Shown here piece by piece: positions 15,832-24,900 of a DNA stretch of 64,000 nucleotides. The notes under the pieces were generated by a model. That model was not told the DNA's origin, made no database searches, and saw only the letters and a list, made by a program, of their open reading frames with translations. The number at the start of each line of letters is the position of its first letter. Within the stretch, counting starts at the first letter, position 1. A program made the translations under genes and the position numbers. Source of the stretch: Poseidonocella sedimentorum (GTDB lineage: Bacteria > Pseudomonadota > Alphaproteobacteria > Rhodobacterales > Rhodobacteraceae); contig NZ_FOYI01000002.1 of the NCBI RefSeq assembly GCF_900116005.1, forward strand, positions 1-64,000, read 5' to 3'.

Positions 15832-16824
15832 GTGACAGACGACCTTGCCGGGCGCGCCGCGCGCCTCTTCCCCGGCCTCGCCCTGGCCGCAATGGTGGCC
15901 ATGTCCGCCCAGTTCCTGTCGGAGCACTACGGCGCGCCGGTGATGCTGATGGCGATCCTGCTGGGGATGCCGTTGCAGTTTCTCTCCGAGGAAGCCCGCA
16001 CCGCCCCCGGCATCGCCTTTGCCTCGCGCTCGGTGCTGCGCATCGGCGTCGCGCTGCTGGGCCTGCGGGTCAGCGCGGGGATGCTGGCCGAGATCGGCCC
16101 GGCCCATGTGGCGCTGGTGCTCGGGGGCGTGGCGGCCACGGTGCTCGCCTCGCTGGCGCTGGTCCCGCTCGTCGGGCGCGATCGGCTCTTTGCCTTCCTC
16201 ACGGGGGGCGCGGTGGCGATTTGCGGCGCCTCGGCGGCGATGGCGATTTCGTCAATCCTGCCCCGCCGGCAGGACGGCGAGCGCGATCTGGCCTTCACTG
16301 TCATCTCGGTCACGCTGCTCTCGACGCTGGCGATGATCCTCTACCCGATCCTCGCCCGGACCCTCGGCCTCGACCCTCAGCAGACCGGTATTTTCCTCGG
16401 CGGGACGATTCACGACGTGGCCCAGGTCGTCGGCGCGGGCTATTCGGTCTCGGACGAGACGGGCGATATCTCCACGCTGGTGAAACTCTTCCGCGTCACG
16501 CTGCTGGCGCCGGTGGTCTTTCTCGGGGCGCTGGTCCTGCGCGGGGCCGGGGGCGAGGGGGGCGAGCGGCCGCCGTTGCTGCCCGGTTTTGTCGCGGCCT
16601 TCCTGCTGCTGGCCGCGATCAACACCGCCGGGTTTGTGCCCGACATGCTGCGCGCACCGGCCGACGCGATCTCTCGCGCGCTTCTGGTCACGGCCGTGGC
16701 CGCCGTGGGCATGCGCACCTCCATCGCCGAGCTGCGCCGCGTCGGTGGGAGCGCTTTTGGCATCCTCGCCGCCCAGACGGTGTTCATCGCCGCGGTGATC
16801 CTCATCGGCCTGGCAGTGATCTGA
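15832..16824 (+). CDS. YeiH family putative sulfate exporter (UPF0324)
   Basis: A 330-residue membrane protein with about ten hydrophobic segments and the family motifs LRIGVALLGLRVSAG, GGAVAICGASAAMA and GGTIHDVAQVVGAGYS. The family is annotated as a putative sulfate exporter, but experimental support is thin. It starts at GTG 15832 with AAGGAG just upstream and follows the peroxidase gene by 10 bases, so the two are probably one unit. If the upstream TRAP operon releases sulfite, an oxyanion exporter nearby would be useful; that link is inference. Confidence 0.85.
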   Translation: MTDDLAGRAARLFPGLALAAMVAMSAQFLSEHYGAPVMLMAILLGMPLQFLSEEARTAPGIAFASRSVLRIGVALLGLRVSAGMLAEIGPAHVALVLGGVAATVLASLALVPLVGRDRLFAFLTGGAVAICGASAAMAISSILPRRQDGERDLAFTVISVTLLSTLAMILYPILARTLGLDPQQTGIFLGGTIHDVAQVVGAGYSVSDETGDISTLVKLFRVTLLAPVVFLGALVLRGAGGEGGERPPLLPGFVAAFLLLAAINTAGFVPDMLRAPADAISRALLVTAVAAVGMRTSIAELRRVGGSAFGILAAQTVFIAAVILIGLAVI

Positions 16825-16837
16825 GAAAGGGGGGGCC

Positions 16838-17179
16838 ATGGCAATCTCGGAGGAGCTCAACGCGCGGTTCCGCGAGGCACTGGGCGGGCTCGTCGGCGTC
16901 TCGGAGCGCAACATGATGGGCGGGACCTGTTTCATGGTCATGGGCCACATGGTCGGCGGGGCGTGGATCGAGCCCTCCGGCGCCGAGGTCTTCATGTTCC
17001 GTGTGGGCGTGGAGAACGACGCGGCCGCGCTCGCCATCGGCCATGGCGAGGTCATGGAGATGGGCGGGCGGCGGATGCGCGGGCTCTACCGGATCGCGGC
17101 GGAGGACTGCCCGGCGCGGGTCTTCGACCGCTGGCGGAGCCTCGCCGTGGGCCACGCCCTCTCGCTGCCGCCGAAGTGA
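16838..17179 (+). CDS. TfoX/Sxy N-terminal domain protein
   Basis: A 113-residue single-domain protein with RNMMGGTCFMVMGHMVG and EVFMFRVG, typical of TfoX N-terminal domains. TfoX is a competence activator in gamma-proteobacteria; stand-alone short forms in alphaproteobacteria are uncharacterised. It lies 13 bases after the YeiH gene and ends 1 base before the end of znuB on the other strand. Confidence 0.8.
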   Translation: MAISEELNARFREALGGLVGVSERNMMGGTCFMVMGHMVGGAWIEPSGAEVFMFRVGVENDAAALAIGHGEVMEMGGRRMRGLYRIAAEDCPARVFDRWRSLAVGHALSLPPK

Positions 17180-17180
17180 C

Positions 17181-17984
17181 TCAAGCCCGCGCGGGCAATA
17201 CCCCGCGGATCAGATAGGCCACGAGGAAGAGCACCGCCGCGAGGCAGACAATCGTTGGCCCCGCCGGCGTGTCGAGCAAGAACGCAAGGCGCAAGCCCCC
17301 CACTGCCGCCACCGCGCCGCAGACCCCGGCGCGCAGGACCATGCCCTCCGGCGTGCTGGAAAAGACCCGCGCCGTGGCGGGCGGAATGACCAGCATCGCG
17401 GCGATCAGGAGCACCCCGACCACCTTGATCGCCACCGCCACCACAAGCGCCAGCGCCAGCGTCAGCACCAGCCGCTCGCGGGCCGGGTTGATGCCGCAGG
17501 AATAGGCCAGATCCTCGCCCAAGGTGGCGGTCAGCAGCGCCGACCAGCGCCAGGCCAGTAACGCCAACACGAGCCCCGCGCCGATCCAGATCACCGCGAG
17601 ATCGGTCTTGGAGACCGCAAGGATATCGCCAAAGAGATAGCCCATCAGATCGATGCGCACCGAGGGCAGGAAGGACACCGCCACCAGCCCGAACGCCAGC
17701 GCGGAATGGGCGAGCACGCCGAGCATCGTGTCCATTGCGAAGCCGCGCCCCGCGAGCGCCGTTGCCCCGAGCGCCATCGCCAAAGCGAGGACGAGCGCCC
17801 CGGCAAAGATCGGCACGGACATGGCCAGCGCGAGCGCCACGCCGAGGATACCCGCATGGGCCGTTGCGTCTCCGAAATAGGCCATCCGCCGCCAGACCAC
17901 GAAAGAGCCGAGCGGCGCGGCGGCCAGCGCGACGCCGAGCCCGGCCAGGGCGGCGCGGACCATGAAATCGTCAAGCAGCGTCAT
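17181..17984 (-). CDS. znuB: Zinc ABC transporter permease
   Basis: A 267-residue ABC-3 family permease with about eight membrane helices, including the conserved FGDATAHAGILGVALA segment and the C-terminal VGVLLIAAMLVIPPATARVF. It forms the inner-membrane channel of the Znu high-affinity zinc importer. Its start overlaps the znuC end by 4 bases (ATGA). The gene order zur-znuC-znuB, divergent from znuA, is common in alphaproteobacteria. Confidence 0.92.
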   Translation of the reverse strand: MTLLDDFMVRAALAGLGVALAAAPLGSFVVWRRMAYFGDATAHAGILGVALALAMSVPIFAGALVLALAMALGATALAGRGFAMDTMLGVLAHSALAFGLVAVSFLPSVRIDLMGYLFGDILAVSKTDLAVIWIGAGLVLALLAWRWSALLTATLGEDLAYSCGINPARERLVLTLALALVVAVAIKVVGVLLIAAMLVIPPATARVFSSTPEGMVLRAGVCGAVAAVGGLRLAFLLDTPAGPTIVCLAAVLFLVAYLIRGVLPARA

Positions 17985-18781
17985 CGCGCGGCCTCCTGCG
18001 CTTGCGCCGCCGGGGCGGGGTCGGCGTGGTCGTGGTGGCCCTGCGCGTGATCGTGGGCGTGATCGTGGGCATGATCATGGTCGTGGTCGTGATCGTGGCG
18101 GTAGAGCGCCAGCGCGCCTTGCGTCCCGGTGCCGAAGAGCGCGCGGTATTCCGGCGCGGAGGCGACGTGCTCCGGCTGGCCCTCACAGCAGACGTGCCCG
18201 TTGAGGCAGATCACCCGGTCCGACGCGCTCATCACCACGTGCAGCTCATGGCTGACCATGAGAACAGCGCAGCCGCGCTCCTGCCGCAACGCCTCGATCT
18301 GGCGGTAGAACCGCGCCGAGCCGGGTTGATCGAGCCCCTGCGTCGCCTCGTCGAGAAGCAGCAGATCCGGCTGCGCCAGAAGCGCCCGCGCCAGCAACAC
18401 GCGCTGAAATTGACCGCCCGACAGATCGCTCATCTGCCGCCCGGCGAGATCTGGCACCTCGGCCTCTGCCAGAGCGGATTTCGCGGCTTCGGGTGCAACC
18501 CGCGTGGGCAGTGACAGAAAACGCCCCACCGTGATCGGCAGGGTCGGATCGAGCGGCAATTTCTGGGGCACATAGCCGATGCGCAAGCCCTTGGCCCGGC
18601 TCACCCGCCCCCGCGCGGGGCGGACCGCGCCGATGATCGCGCGCAGGAAGGTCGACTTGCCCGACCCATTGGGCCCGACGACGGTCACGATCTCGCCCCG
18701 ATCGATCCGAAAATTCACATGGCTGAGCACGGTGTTGCGCCCATGCGCCACCGAGACATCTTCTAGCTGTACAAGGCTCAT
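17981..18781 (-). CDS. znuC: Zinc ABC transporter ATP-binding protein with His-rich tail
   Basis: A 266-residue ATPase. Walker A is GPNGSGKST near residue 37, the signature is DLSGGQFQRV, and Walker B is LLLLDEATQG, with the switch histidine in MVSHELH. The last 40 residues form a His/Asp-rich tail (YRHDHDHDHDHAHDHAHDH followed by more His), which probably binds zinc, a known feature of some ZnuC proteins. The start overlaps the end of zur by 4 bases. Confidence 0.93.
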   Translation of the reverse strand: MSLVQLEDVSVAHGRNTVLSHVNFRIDRGEIVTVVGPNGSGKSTFLRAIIGAVRPARGRVSRAKGLRIGYVPQKLPLDPTLPITVGRFLSLPTRVAPEAAKSALAEAEVPDLAGRQMSDLSGGQFQRVLLARALLAQPDLLLLDEATQGLDQPGSARFYRQIEALRQERGCAVLMVSHELHVVMSASDRVICLNGHVCCEGQPEHVASAPEYRALFGTGTQGALALYRHDHDHDHDHAHDHAHDHAQGHHDHADPAPAAQAQEAAR

Positions 18782-19281
18782 GCCCGCGCCCCGCCAGTCG
18801 CGCCGCCCGCAGTGTCATCCGCGGTGCATTTCGGGCAAAGCCCCTCGCCCTCGACCATGACCCGTTCGAGCGTGAACCCAGTCGCCGCGGCGTCCTTGAC
18901 CAGCACGCCGCGCGCGGTATCCGACGTGGTTTCCGCGACGCCGTTGCAGCCCCGGCAGATCAGGAACACCGGGACATGATCCTCCCCCGGATGGGCGCAG
19001 GCGGCAAAGGCATTGAGCTTTTCGATACGGTGGGCAAACCCGTGTTTCACCAGGAAATCCAAGGCCCTGTAGGCCACGGGCGGCTGTGAGCCGAGCCCCT
19101 CCTCGCGCAGGTGGTCCAGCACCTCATAGGCGCCCATCGCCCGATGCTCGGCAAGCAGAAGCTCAAGCACGCGCCGGCGAATCGGCGTGAACTGAAGCCC
19201 CTCGGCCGCGCAGTGGCGCTCTGCTTCGCTCACCGCATCGGTGATGCAATGCCCGTGATCGTGCTTTTCGAAACCTATCAT
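18778..19281 (-). CDS. zur: Zinc uptake regulator Zur (Fur family)
   Basis: A 167-residue Fur-family repressor. The winged helix includes LQFTPIRRRVLELLLAEH and PVAYRALDFLVKHGFAHRIE. The dimerisation domain has HVPVFLICRGCNGVAE and the C-terminal CPKC, which supply the structural zinc cysteines. The N-terminus has HDHGHC. The start at 19281 is preferred because GGAAGG lies about 10 bases upstream. Its position beside znuA, znuB and znuC points to zinc rather than iron. A Zur box lies 61 bases upstream. Confidence 0.9.
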   Translation of the reverse strand: MIGFEKHDHGHCITDAVSEAERHCAAEGLQFTPIRRRVLELLLAEHRAMGAYEVLDHLREEGLGSQPPVAYRALDFLVKHGFAHRIEKLNAFAACAHPGEDHVPVFLICRGCNGVAETTSDTARGVLVKDAAATGFTLERVMVEGEGLCPKCTADDTAGGATGGARA

Positions 19282-19342
19282 CAAACTGTGCCTTCCGCCC
19301 TCGGATCTCGCCGCGCCCGGTCCCGGCGCGTTTCGACTTGAT

Positions 19343-19359
19343 ATGTTATAGAATAACAT
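19343..19359. promoter_or_regulatory. Zur box in the zur-znuA divergent promoter
   Basis: ATGTTAT-AGA-ATAACAT is a perfect 7-bp inverted repeat. It matches the known proteobacterial Zur operator core TGTTATANNATAACA closely. It lies between zur-znuCB and znuA and should repress both when zinc is plentiful. Confidence 0.85.
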
Positions 19360-19399
19360 TTATCAAGCGCGGATGCTGAATTCATGGAAGGTGTCCGGG

Positions 19400-20308
19400 A
19401 TGCGTTTGGGAGTTGTTTTGCTGGCTGGAATTGCGCTGTTGGGCGCGGCGCATGGCGCCGTGGCGGGGCCCAGGGTGGTCGCGGATATCGCGCCGGTGGC
19501 CGCGCTGGTGGCCGATGTGATGGGCGGCGATGAGGATGTCACGACGCTGGTGCGCCCCGGCGCCTCGCCCCACGGCTACGCGCTGCGCCCGTCCGAAGCG
19601 GCGGCGTTGCAAGAGGCCGAGCTGGTGATCTACGTTGGCGAAGCGCTGACGCCGTGGTTGCCCTCCGCGCTCGGCTCGCTCGCACAGGACGCGCGCAAAC
19701 TCGCGCTCCTGAGCCACCCCGGCACGCTCAAGCTCGACACCCGCGAAAACGCCCTCTTCGCCGCCGAAACCGACGATCACGATCATGACCACGGCGACAC
19801 CGATCCCCATGCCTGGCTCGATCCGGAAAACGCCCGCCGCTGGATCGCTCTGATTGCGGGGTATCTCTCCGCCATCGACCCGGACGGCGCCGAGACCTAT
19901 GCCGCCAACGCTGAGGCCGCCGTCGCTGAGATCTCGCGGGCCGAAGCCGAGGCCGCCGCGCGGCTTGAGCCCGTGCGCGACCAGCCCTTCATCGTGTTTC
20001 ACGACGCCTACCAGTATTTCGAGACCCGGTTCGGGCTTGCCTCCGCCGGCGCGGTCGCGCTCAGCGATGCCGCGGCGCCGGGCCCGGCACGGCTGAAGAC
20101 GCTTCAGGCGCATATCACCGGGCGCGGCGTGCGCTGCGGTTTTGCCGAGCCGCAATTCAACGCCGGGCTGCTGCAAACCGTCCTCTCCGGCACCGGCGCC
20201 AGGATCGCCTATCTCGACCCGGTCGGCGCGGACCTGCCCCCCGGCGCGGGCTTCTATCCCGCGCTTTTGCGCGATCTGAGCACGAGAATCGCCGAATGCC
20301 TGGGGTGA
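19400..20308 (+). CDS. znuA: Zinc ABC transporter substrate-binding protein
   Basis: A 302-residue cluster A-I binding protein. The signal peptide ends near VAG (residue 23). Zinc ligands are expected in PGASPHGYALRPSEA, in HAWLDPENA and in FIVFHDAYQYFE. The charged loop DDHDHDHGDTDPH is the His-rich loop of zinc-specific members. The start at 19400 is preferred over 19373 because GGAAGG is 8 bases upstream. A cysteine pair (GVRCGF and AECLG) could form the usual C-terminal disulfide. Confidence 0.92.
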   Translation: MRLGVVLLAGIALLGAAHGAVAGPRVVADIAPVAALVADVMGGDEDVTTLVRPGASPHGYALRPSEAAALQEAELVIYVGEALTPWLPSALGSLAQDARKLALLSHPGTLKLDTRENALFAAETDDHDHDHGDTDPHAWLDPENARRWIALIAGYLSAIDPDGAETYAANAEAAVAEISRAEAEAAARLEPVRDQPFIVFHDAYQYFETRFGLASAGAVALSDAAAPGPARLKTLQAHITGRGVRCGFAEPQFNAGLLQTVLSGTGARIAYLDPVGADLPPGAGFYPALLRDLSTRIAECLG

Positions 20309-20350
20309 TCCCCCTCGTGCTCGGCGCCGGGGCGCGCTAAGGCTCCTTGG

Positions 20351-21466
20351 ATGAGTGACCAGCACGAAATTTTTCTCGCCGTGGCGCCGGGCCTTGAGGC
20401 CGCGCTTCTTGAAGAGACCCGCGCGGCGGGGTTCGCGGGCGCGGAGCTTAGCCCCGGCGGCGTCGCGTTTCGCGGCGATTGGGCAGAGGCGATGCGCGCC
20501 AACCTCGTCTTGCGCGGGCCGGCGCGGGTCATCCTGCGGATCGGCGAGTTCCGGGCGATGCACCTGGCGCAGCTCGACAAGCGCGCCCGGCGGATCGACT
20601 GGGCCGCGTGGCTCCGGCCCGATGTGCCATTCCGCGTGGAAGCGGTCTGCCGCGCCTCTCGAATCTACCACCACCGCGCCGCCGCACAGCGCGTCGCCCG
20701 CGCCATCGCCGAAACGCTGGGCGCGACAGAAGATGCGGAGGCGGCGGTGCGCGTCATGGTGCGGATCGACGACGATCTGTGCACACTCAGCCTCGATACG
20801 TCCGGCGCGCCGCTGCACCGTCGGGGCCACAAGTCGCAGGTCGGCAAGGCGCCGATGCGCGAGAATCTCGCGGCGCTCTTCCTGCGCTCCTGCGGGTATG
20901 ACGGGCGCGAGCCGGTGGTCGATCCCATGTGCGGCTCGGGCACCTTTGTCATCGAAGCGGCGGAGATCGCGGCGGGGCTCTGGCCGGGCCGCAGCCGGGA
21001 GTTCGCCTTTCAATCTATGGTGCCGTATGACGCGGCGGCCTTCGAGACGCTGAAAGGGTCCGCCACGGTCAGCGCGCCCCCGACGGCGCCGCGCCTCTTT
21101 GGGTTTGACCGGGATGCGGGGGCGATTTCGGGCAGCGCGGCCAATGCCGAACGCGCCGGGGTCGAGGGCTGGACCAGCTTTGCGCGCCAGCCGGTGAGCG
21201 AGCTTACACCGCCCTGCGACAGCCCCGGCCTTGTGATCGCCAACCCGCCCTATGGCGCGCGGATCGGCAATCGCAAGGCGCTCTTTGCGCTCTACGGCGC
21301 ACTCGGCCAGACCCTTTCAGAGCGATTCGCCGGATGGCGCGTCGGCATCATCACTAGCGATGGCGGGCTCGCGCGCTCGACCGGCCTGCCCTTTTTTCCC
21401 GATGCGCCAGCGGTGGCGCATGGTGGCTTGTCCGTGCGCCTCTATCAGACCGCGCCCCTGGACTGA
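20351..21466 (+). CDS. THUMP-domain RNA methyltransferase (RlmL/YpsC type)
   Basis: A 371-residue class I methyltransferase. An N-terminal ferredoxin-like/THUMP region (residues 1-160, EIFLAVAPGLEAALLEE) binds RNA. The catalytic domain has DPMCGSGTFVIEAAEIA for SAM binding and VIANPPYGARIG as the NPPY catalytic motif. Related enzymes make m2G in 23S rRNA (RlmL N-terminal half in E. coli). There is no obvious operon partner; it lies 42 bases after znuA. Confidence 0.88.
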   Translation: MSDQHEIFLAVAPGLEAALLEETRAAGFAGAELSPGGVAFRGDWAEAMRANLVLRGPARVILRIGEFRAMHLAQLDKRARRIDWAAWLRPDVPFRVEAVCRASRIYHHRAAAQRVARAIAETLGATEDAEAAVRVMVRIDDDLCTLSLDTSGAPLHRRGHKSQVGKAPMRENLAALFLRSCGYDGREPVVDPMCGSGTFVIEAAEIAAGLWPGRSREFAFQSMVPYDAAAFETLKGSATVSAPPTAPRLFGFDRDAGAISGSAANAERAGVEGWTSFARQPVSELTPPCDSPGLVIANPPYGARIGNRKALFALYGALGQTLSERFAGWRVGIITSDGGLARSTGLPFFPDAPAVAHGGLSVRLYQTAPLD

Positions 21467-21499
21467 GGGGTCAATGCCCTCATTGCCTTGCGGCGAAGA

Positions 21500-21661
21500 T
21501 CACTTGGTGAGGATGAGCTTGCCCGCGCGGGTGATGCGCAGGACGTAGACCTGATCGTCCAGCACGATTTGCGCGGTCTTGCCCCCGCCAGTCAGTTCCA
21601 CGGCATTGTGTTGCGGCAGGGCCGGAACGGCATTTGCAGTCGACACAGCTTGGTTCATCAT
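21500..21661 (-). CDS. hemP: Hemin uptake protein HemP
   Basis: A 53-residue protein ending VYVLRITRAGKLILTK, the diagnostic tail of HemP, with the preceding VELTGGGKTAQIVLDDQ beta-strand region. HemP/HmuP proteins activate or support heme-uptake gene expression under iron limitation. The start at 21661 is set by GAGAGAGGGA about 8 bases upstream; the frame stays open for 82 more codons upstream but that part has no family similarity. No heme receptor or transporter gene is adjacent in the window. Confidence 0.85.
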   Translation of the reverse strand: MMNQAVSTANAVPALPQHNAVELTGGGKTAQIVLDDQVYVLRITRAGKLILTK

Positions 21662-21738
21662 CGCGTGTTCCCTCTCTCCGTTGGTGCCTTGCGCCGGCTT
21701 CCAGCCGCCCAAGGCGCGTGATCGTTGTTCGTCCGTTT

Positions 21739-21859
21739 CGTGCCACTGTGGCACGCCCGGCGCGTGGCCTTGCGATCCGCGTCGTATGTCCGTTTCGGAG
21801 CAACGCGCGGGATCGGAGGCGACAGGTTCGACGCCGCTCTCTAGTTCTTGATAGAAACT
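21739..21859 (-). promoter_or_regulatory. hemP leader with two palindromes (gap 21662-21954)
   Basis: The 293-base gap between tamB and hemP holds CGTGCCA-CTG-TGGCACG at 21739-21755 (perfect 7-bp arms) and AGTTCT-TGAT-AGAAACT at 21843-21859 (one unmatched base). The second lies near a TTGACT element and could be an iron-responsive (Irr/Fur-type) operator. The first could be an RNA hairpin in the leader. Neither assignment is proven. Confidence 0.4.
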
Positions 21860-21954
21860 GTCGGAATAGTCAATGGCAAGTTTGACCAATGCCTGAATTG
21901 GGCGCACGAGTACAAAAGCTGCATGAATCGCCGCCTTTCGCTCCGCCGTGTCGC

Positions 21955-24900
21955 TCAGTAGTCGCGTTCGAAAAACACCCCGACGCCCGTGCTCCCGTCC
22001 GAGCCGAGCGATCCGCGCGCCGTCACTGAACGCGAGATCGACAGGTTGAGGTTGATCTCTGTCTGCCCCTCCGAATCGACGGTCACATCGGTGTAGATGT
22101 TCTCGTCGAGATAGGCGCCGATGGTCAGGCCGGTGTTGCCCTCCTCATCGGTCGTGATGTCGAGATCGTCCACCCCGATGCTGTCGCGCAGATTGCCGAA
22201 GAGCCCGTTGCCCCGGCCCGTCAGCGTGCGGATCGCCGCCGCGATGCGCAGGGCCTGAAAGGCCGATATTTCCGACAGATCGCGGTCAAAGAGGAGCCGC
22301 GCGAGGATTTCGTCTTCAGGCAAATCGGGCGAGGAGGAGAAGGTGACTGCCGGGTCCGAGGCCGGGCCGACGACCGAAATCGTCACATCCGCGTCGCTGC
22401 TCGACGTGGTGGCCGAAAGGTCGACGTACGGGTCGAAATCGCCCTGCAGGCTGATCGTCGCGCGGTCAAGCTCCAGCCGCTGGCCGAGGATGTCGAGCCG
22501 GCCCCGGATCAGAGACAGCTGTCCTTCGGTCACCGGATCCCGGGTTGTGCCCCGCAGGCCGATCACGCCGCCAAGCTCGGCATCGAGCCCGCGCCCGCGG
22601 ACGAAAACCTGCGTCGGGGCCGAGACCGTGATCGCCAGATCGAAGACCGGGCCCTCGCTTGGCTCTGCCTCCCCGGTCTCCACCAGCCCCGCGCGCTGCC
22701 GGCTTGCCCGCACGTCGGCGGGCTCGTTGACATGTGCAAGGTCCGGCAGCGCCATGCCCGCGCCGCCGCCCGCTTCGGGAATGCGCAGCTCGGCCATATC
22801 CACCTCGATCCGCCCCCCGATTCGCGCGCCGCCCGCCAGCGGGCCGGCCACGTTGATCTGACCGTCGAACTGGGTGTCGAGGAGCCCGGGGCGCACCACA
22901 TCGATGTTGCGCAAATCGGCGGTGAGATCGGCGCGATAGGGCGCATCAAGGCCGAGCGTGCCGGCAAGGCTGAGCCGCCCGCCCGCAGTCACGCGCCCGT
23001 CGAGCGACAGATCGGCCACCCCGCCGGCGATGTCGGCGGCGAGGTCAATCTGCTCCAGCGAAAAAGAGGCCTCAGGGATCGACAGCCGCGCGCCCGCGCT
23101 CGTGACCCGGCCCGAGACCGAGCTGACCTCCGGCGGGCCGTTGACCCGGAGCGCGAAGTCGGCGCTGCCGTTGACGATATTGGGCGCGATGAACGGGTTG
23201 GCGAGGGCGAGCGAGGCGCCGCCATTGGCGCTGAGGTCGAGATCGCTGCCATCCTGCGCCGCGCGGCCGGTGACCCGCGCCGAGGTGTTGCCGGGCCCGC
23301 CGAGCTCCGCGTCGACCACCCAGTCCGAGCCGGGCGCGCTCTGGGTCAGGGTGCCGCTGGCCTGTACCGGACCGGCAAGCTCGCTCACGAAGAGCCCCAG
23401 ATCGGCGAGCCGCGCCTCCAGCGTGATCCGGCTCCCCGCCGGCCCGCCATAGAGCCCGGAGATGTCCGCCGACACCTGCCCGCTGCGCAGTTCCACACCG
23501 TCGAGCACGATCGCGCCGTCCTCGTCGCGCTCGACAACGCCCTCGAAGCGCGCCTGCCCGCCGAGGACCGGATCCACGCTGCCGAGCCCGGCGGAGAGCC
23601 CTGCGCCTTGGCCCTGAAAACTCACGCGGCCGGTTTGTCGCGCCACGTCGCCGCTGCCCTGCACCGCGAGCGAGAGCTGGCCCGCGAGCGGCCGGCCGGC
23701 GAGGGCGGAGAAAGCCGAGAGCTGATCGACGCTTGCCTCGACTGAACCCGCGACAGGCCCCGGCGCGCCATCCGTCAACACCACCGTGACGTCGGCCGCG
23801 GCGGTCGCGCCGCCAAGCCCGGAGGCGGTGGCCGAGATATCCCAGCTTTCGCCCTCCTGCTCGGCCTCGGCCGTGATCGCGAGCGGGCCGGAAAGCTCGG
23901 GCACGAGCGGGGAGACATCCGCTAGCGCGAGGTCCAGCACCGCGCGGGAGCCGGTCTCGGCCCAGCGGAGCGCGCCGGTGAGTTGGGCGTTGGGGGTGTC
24001 GAGGGCGAGGTCATCGACGGTGAGCCCCGCCTCGGTGCGGGCAACGCGGGCCGAGGCCTGGCTCGCGCCGGCAAGGTAGCCGTCAAGCTCGGGGATCCCG
24101 GTGATGATGTCCTGACCTGTGGCCTCAAGGCGCACCCGCGCGGTCCGCTCCGCGATGTTGCCATCGCCCGCCACCGACAGCTCCGCGCGGCCCGACAGCG
24201 GCCGGTCCAGAAGCTCCGACAGCGCTCCGAGCTCGCCCAAAGCGGCCTCGACGCGCCCGGTCACCGGGCCCGGCGCGCCCTCCATGAGCGTCACGGTAAC
24301 ATCGGCGCTCGCGCGCAGGTCCGCCGCCCCGTCGAGACCTGCGGTGATGCGCCAGCGCGGCCCGGTCTGACGCGCCTGCGCGGTGAGCGCGGCGGCGCCG
24401 GAAAGCTCGGGGACGAGCGGCGCGATATCGGGCAGCGAGAGCGTCAGATCGGCGTGCGATCCCTCTTCGGCGACGAAGGCCGTACCGGTCAGATCAGCGC
24501 CGGGGGCCTCGATCTCGAGCCCGTCGAGATGCAGCCCCTCGGTGTCGCGCCGGGCGGTCAGCGCGAGCTGCGCGGGCCCGGCAAAGAGCGGATCGAGCCG
24601 CGGCTGGCCGATGGCGAGATCGCGCGCGGTGCCGGTGATTTCCGCGTCGAACCCGCCGGAGACGGGCGTGACCTGCCCGGTGATGTCGAGCGTGGCGGCG
24701 CCGGCGAGCGGCTCCCCGACCAGCGCGGCAAAGCGCGACAGATCGTCGGCATCAAGCGTCACCGCGCCGTCGAGCTGGACGTCAACCTGCTCTTCCATCC
24801 CGCGCACCGCGAGCTCGCCGAAGAGACGGTACCCCTCCCCATCAAGATCGATTTCGGAAAGGCGCAGGGGCTGGCCCTCGGTCCATTCGAAGGCGAGCCC

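Noticed and set aside
18015-18115. Repetitive GATCGTGGGCGTGATCGTG-type sequence considered as a CRISPR or repeat array
   Set aside because: It encodes the His/Asp-rich tail of ZnuC in frame, and the units are irregular with no spacers.
21662-21907. In-frame N-terminal extension of HemP to 135 residues
   Set aside because: HemP proteins are about 50-60 residues; the extension has no similarity and contains the leader palindromes.
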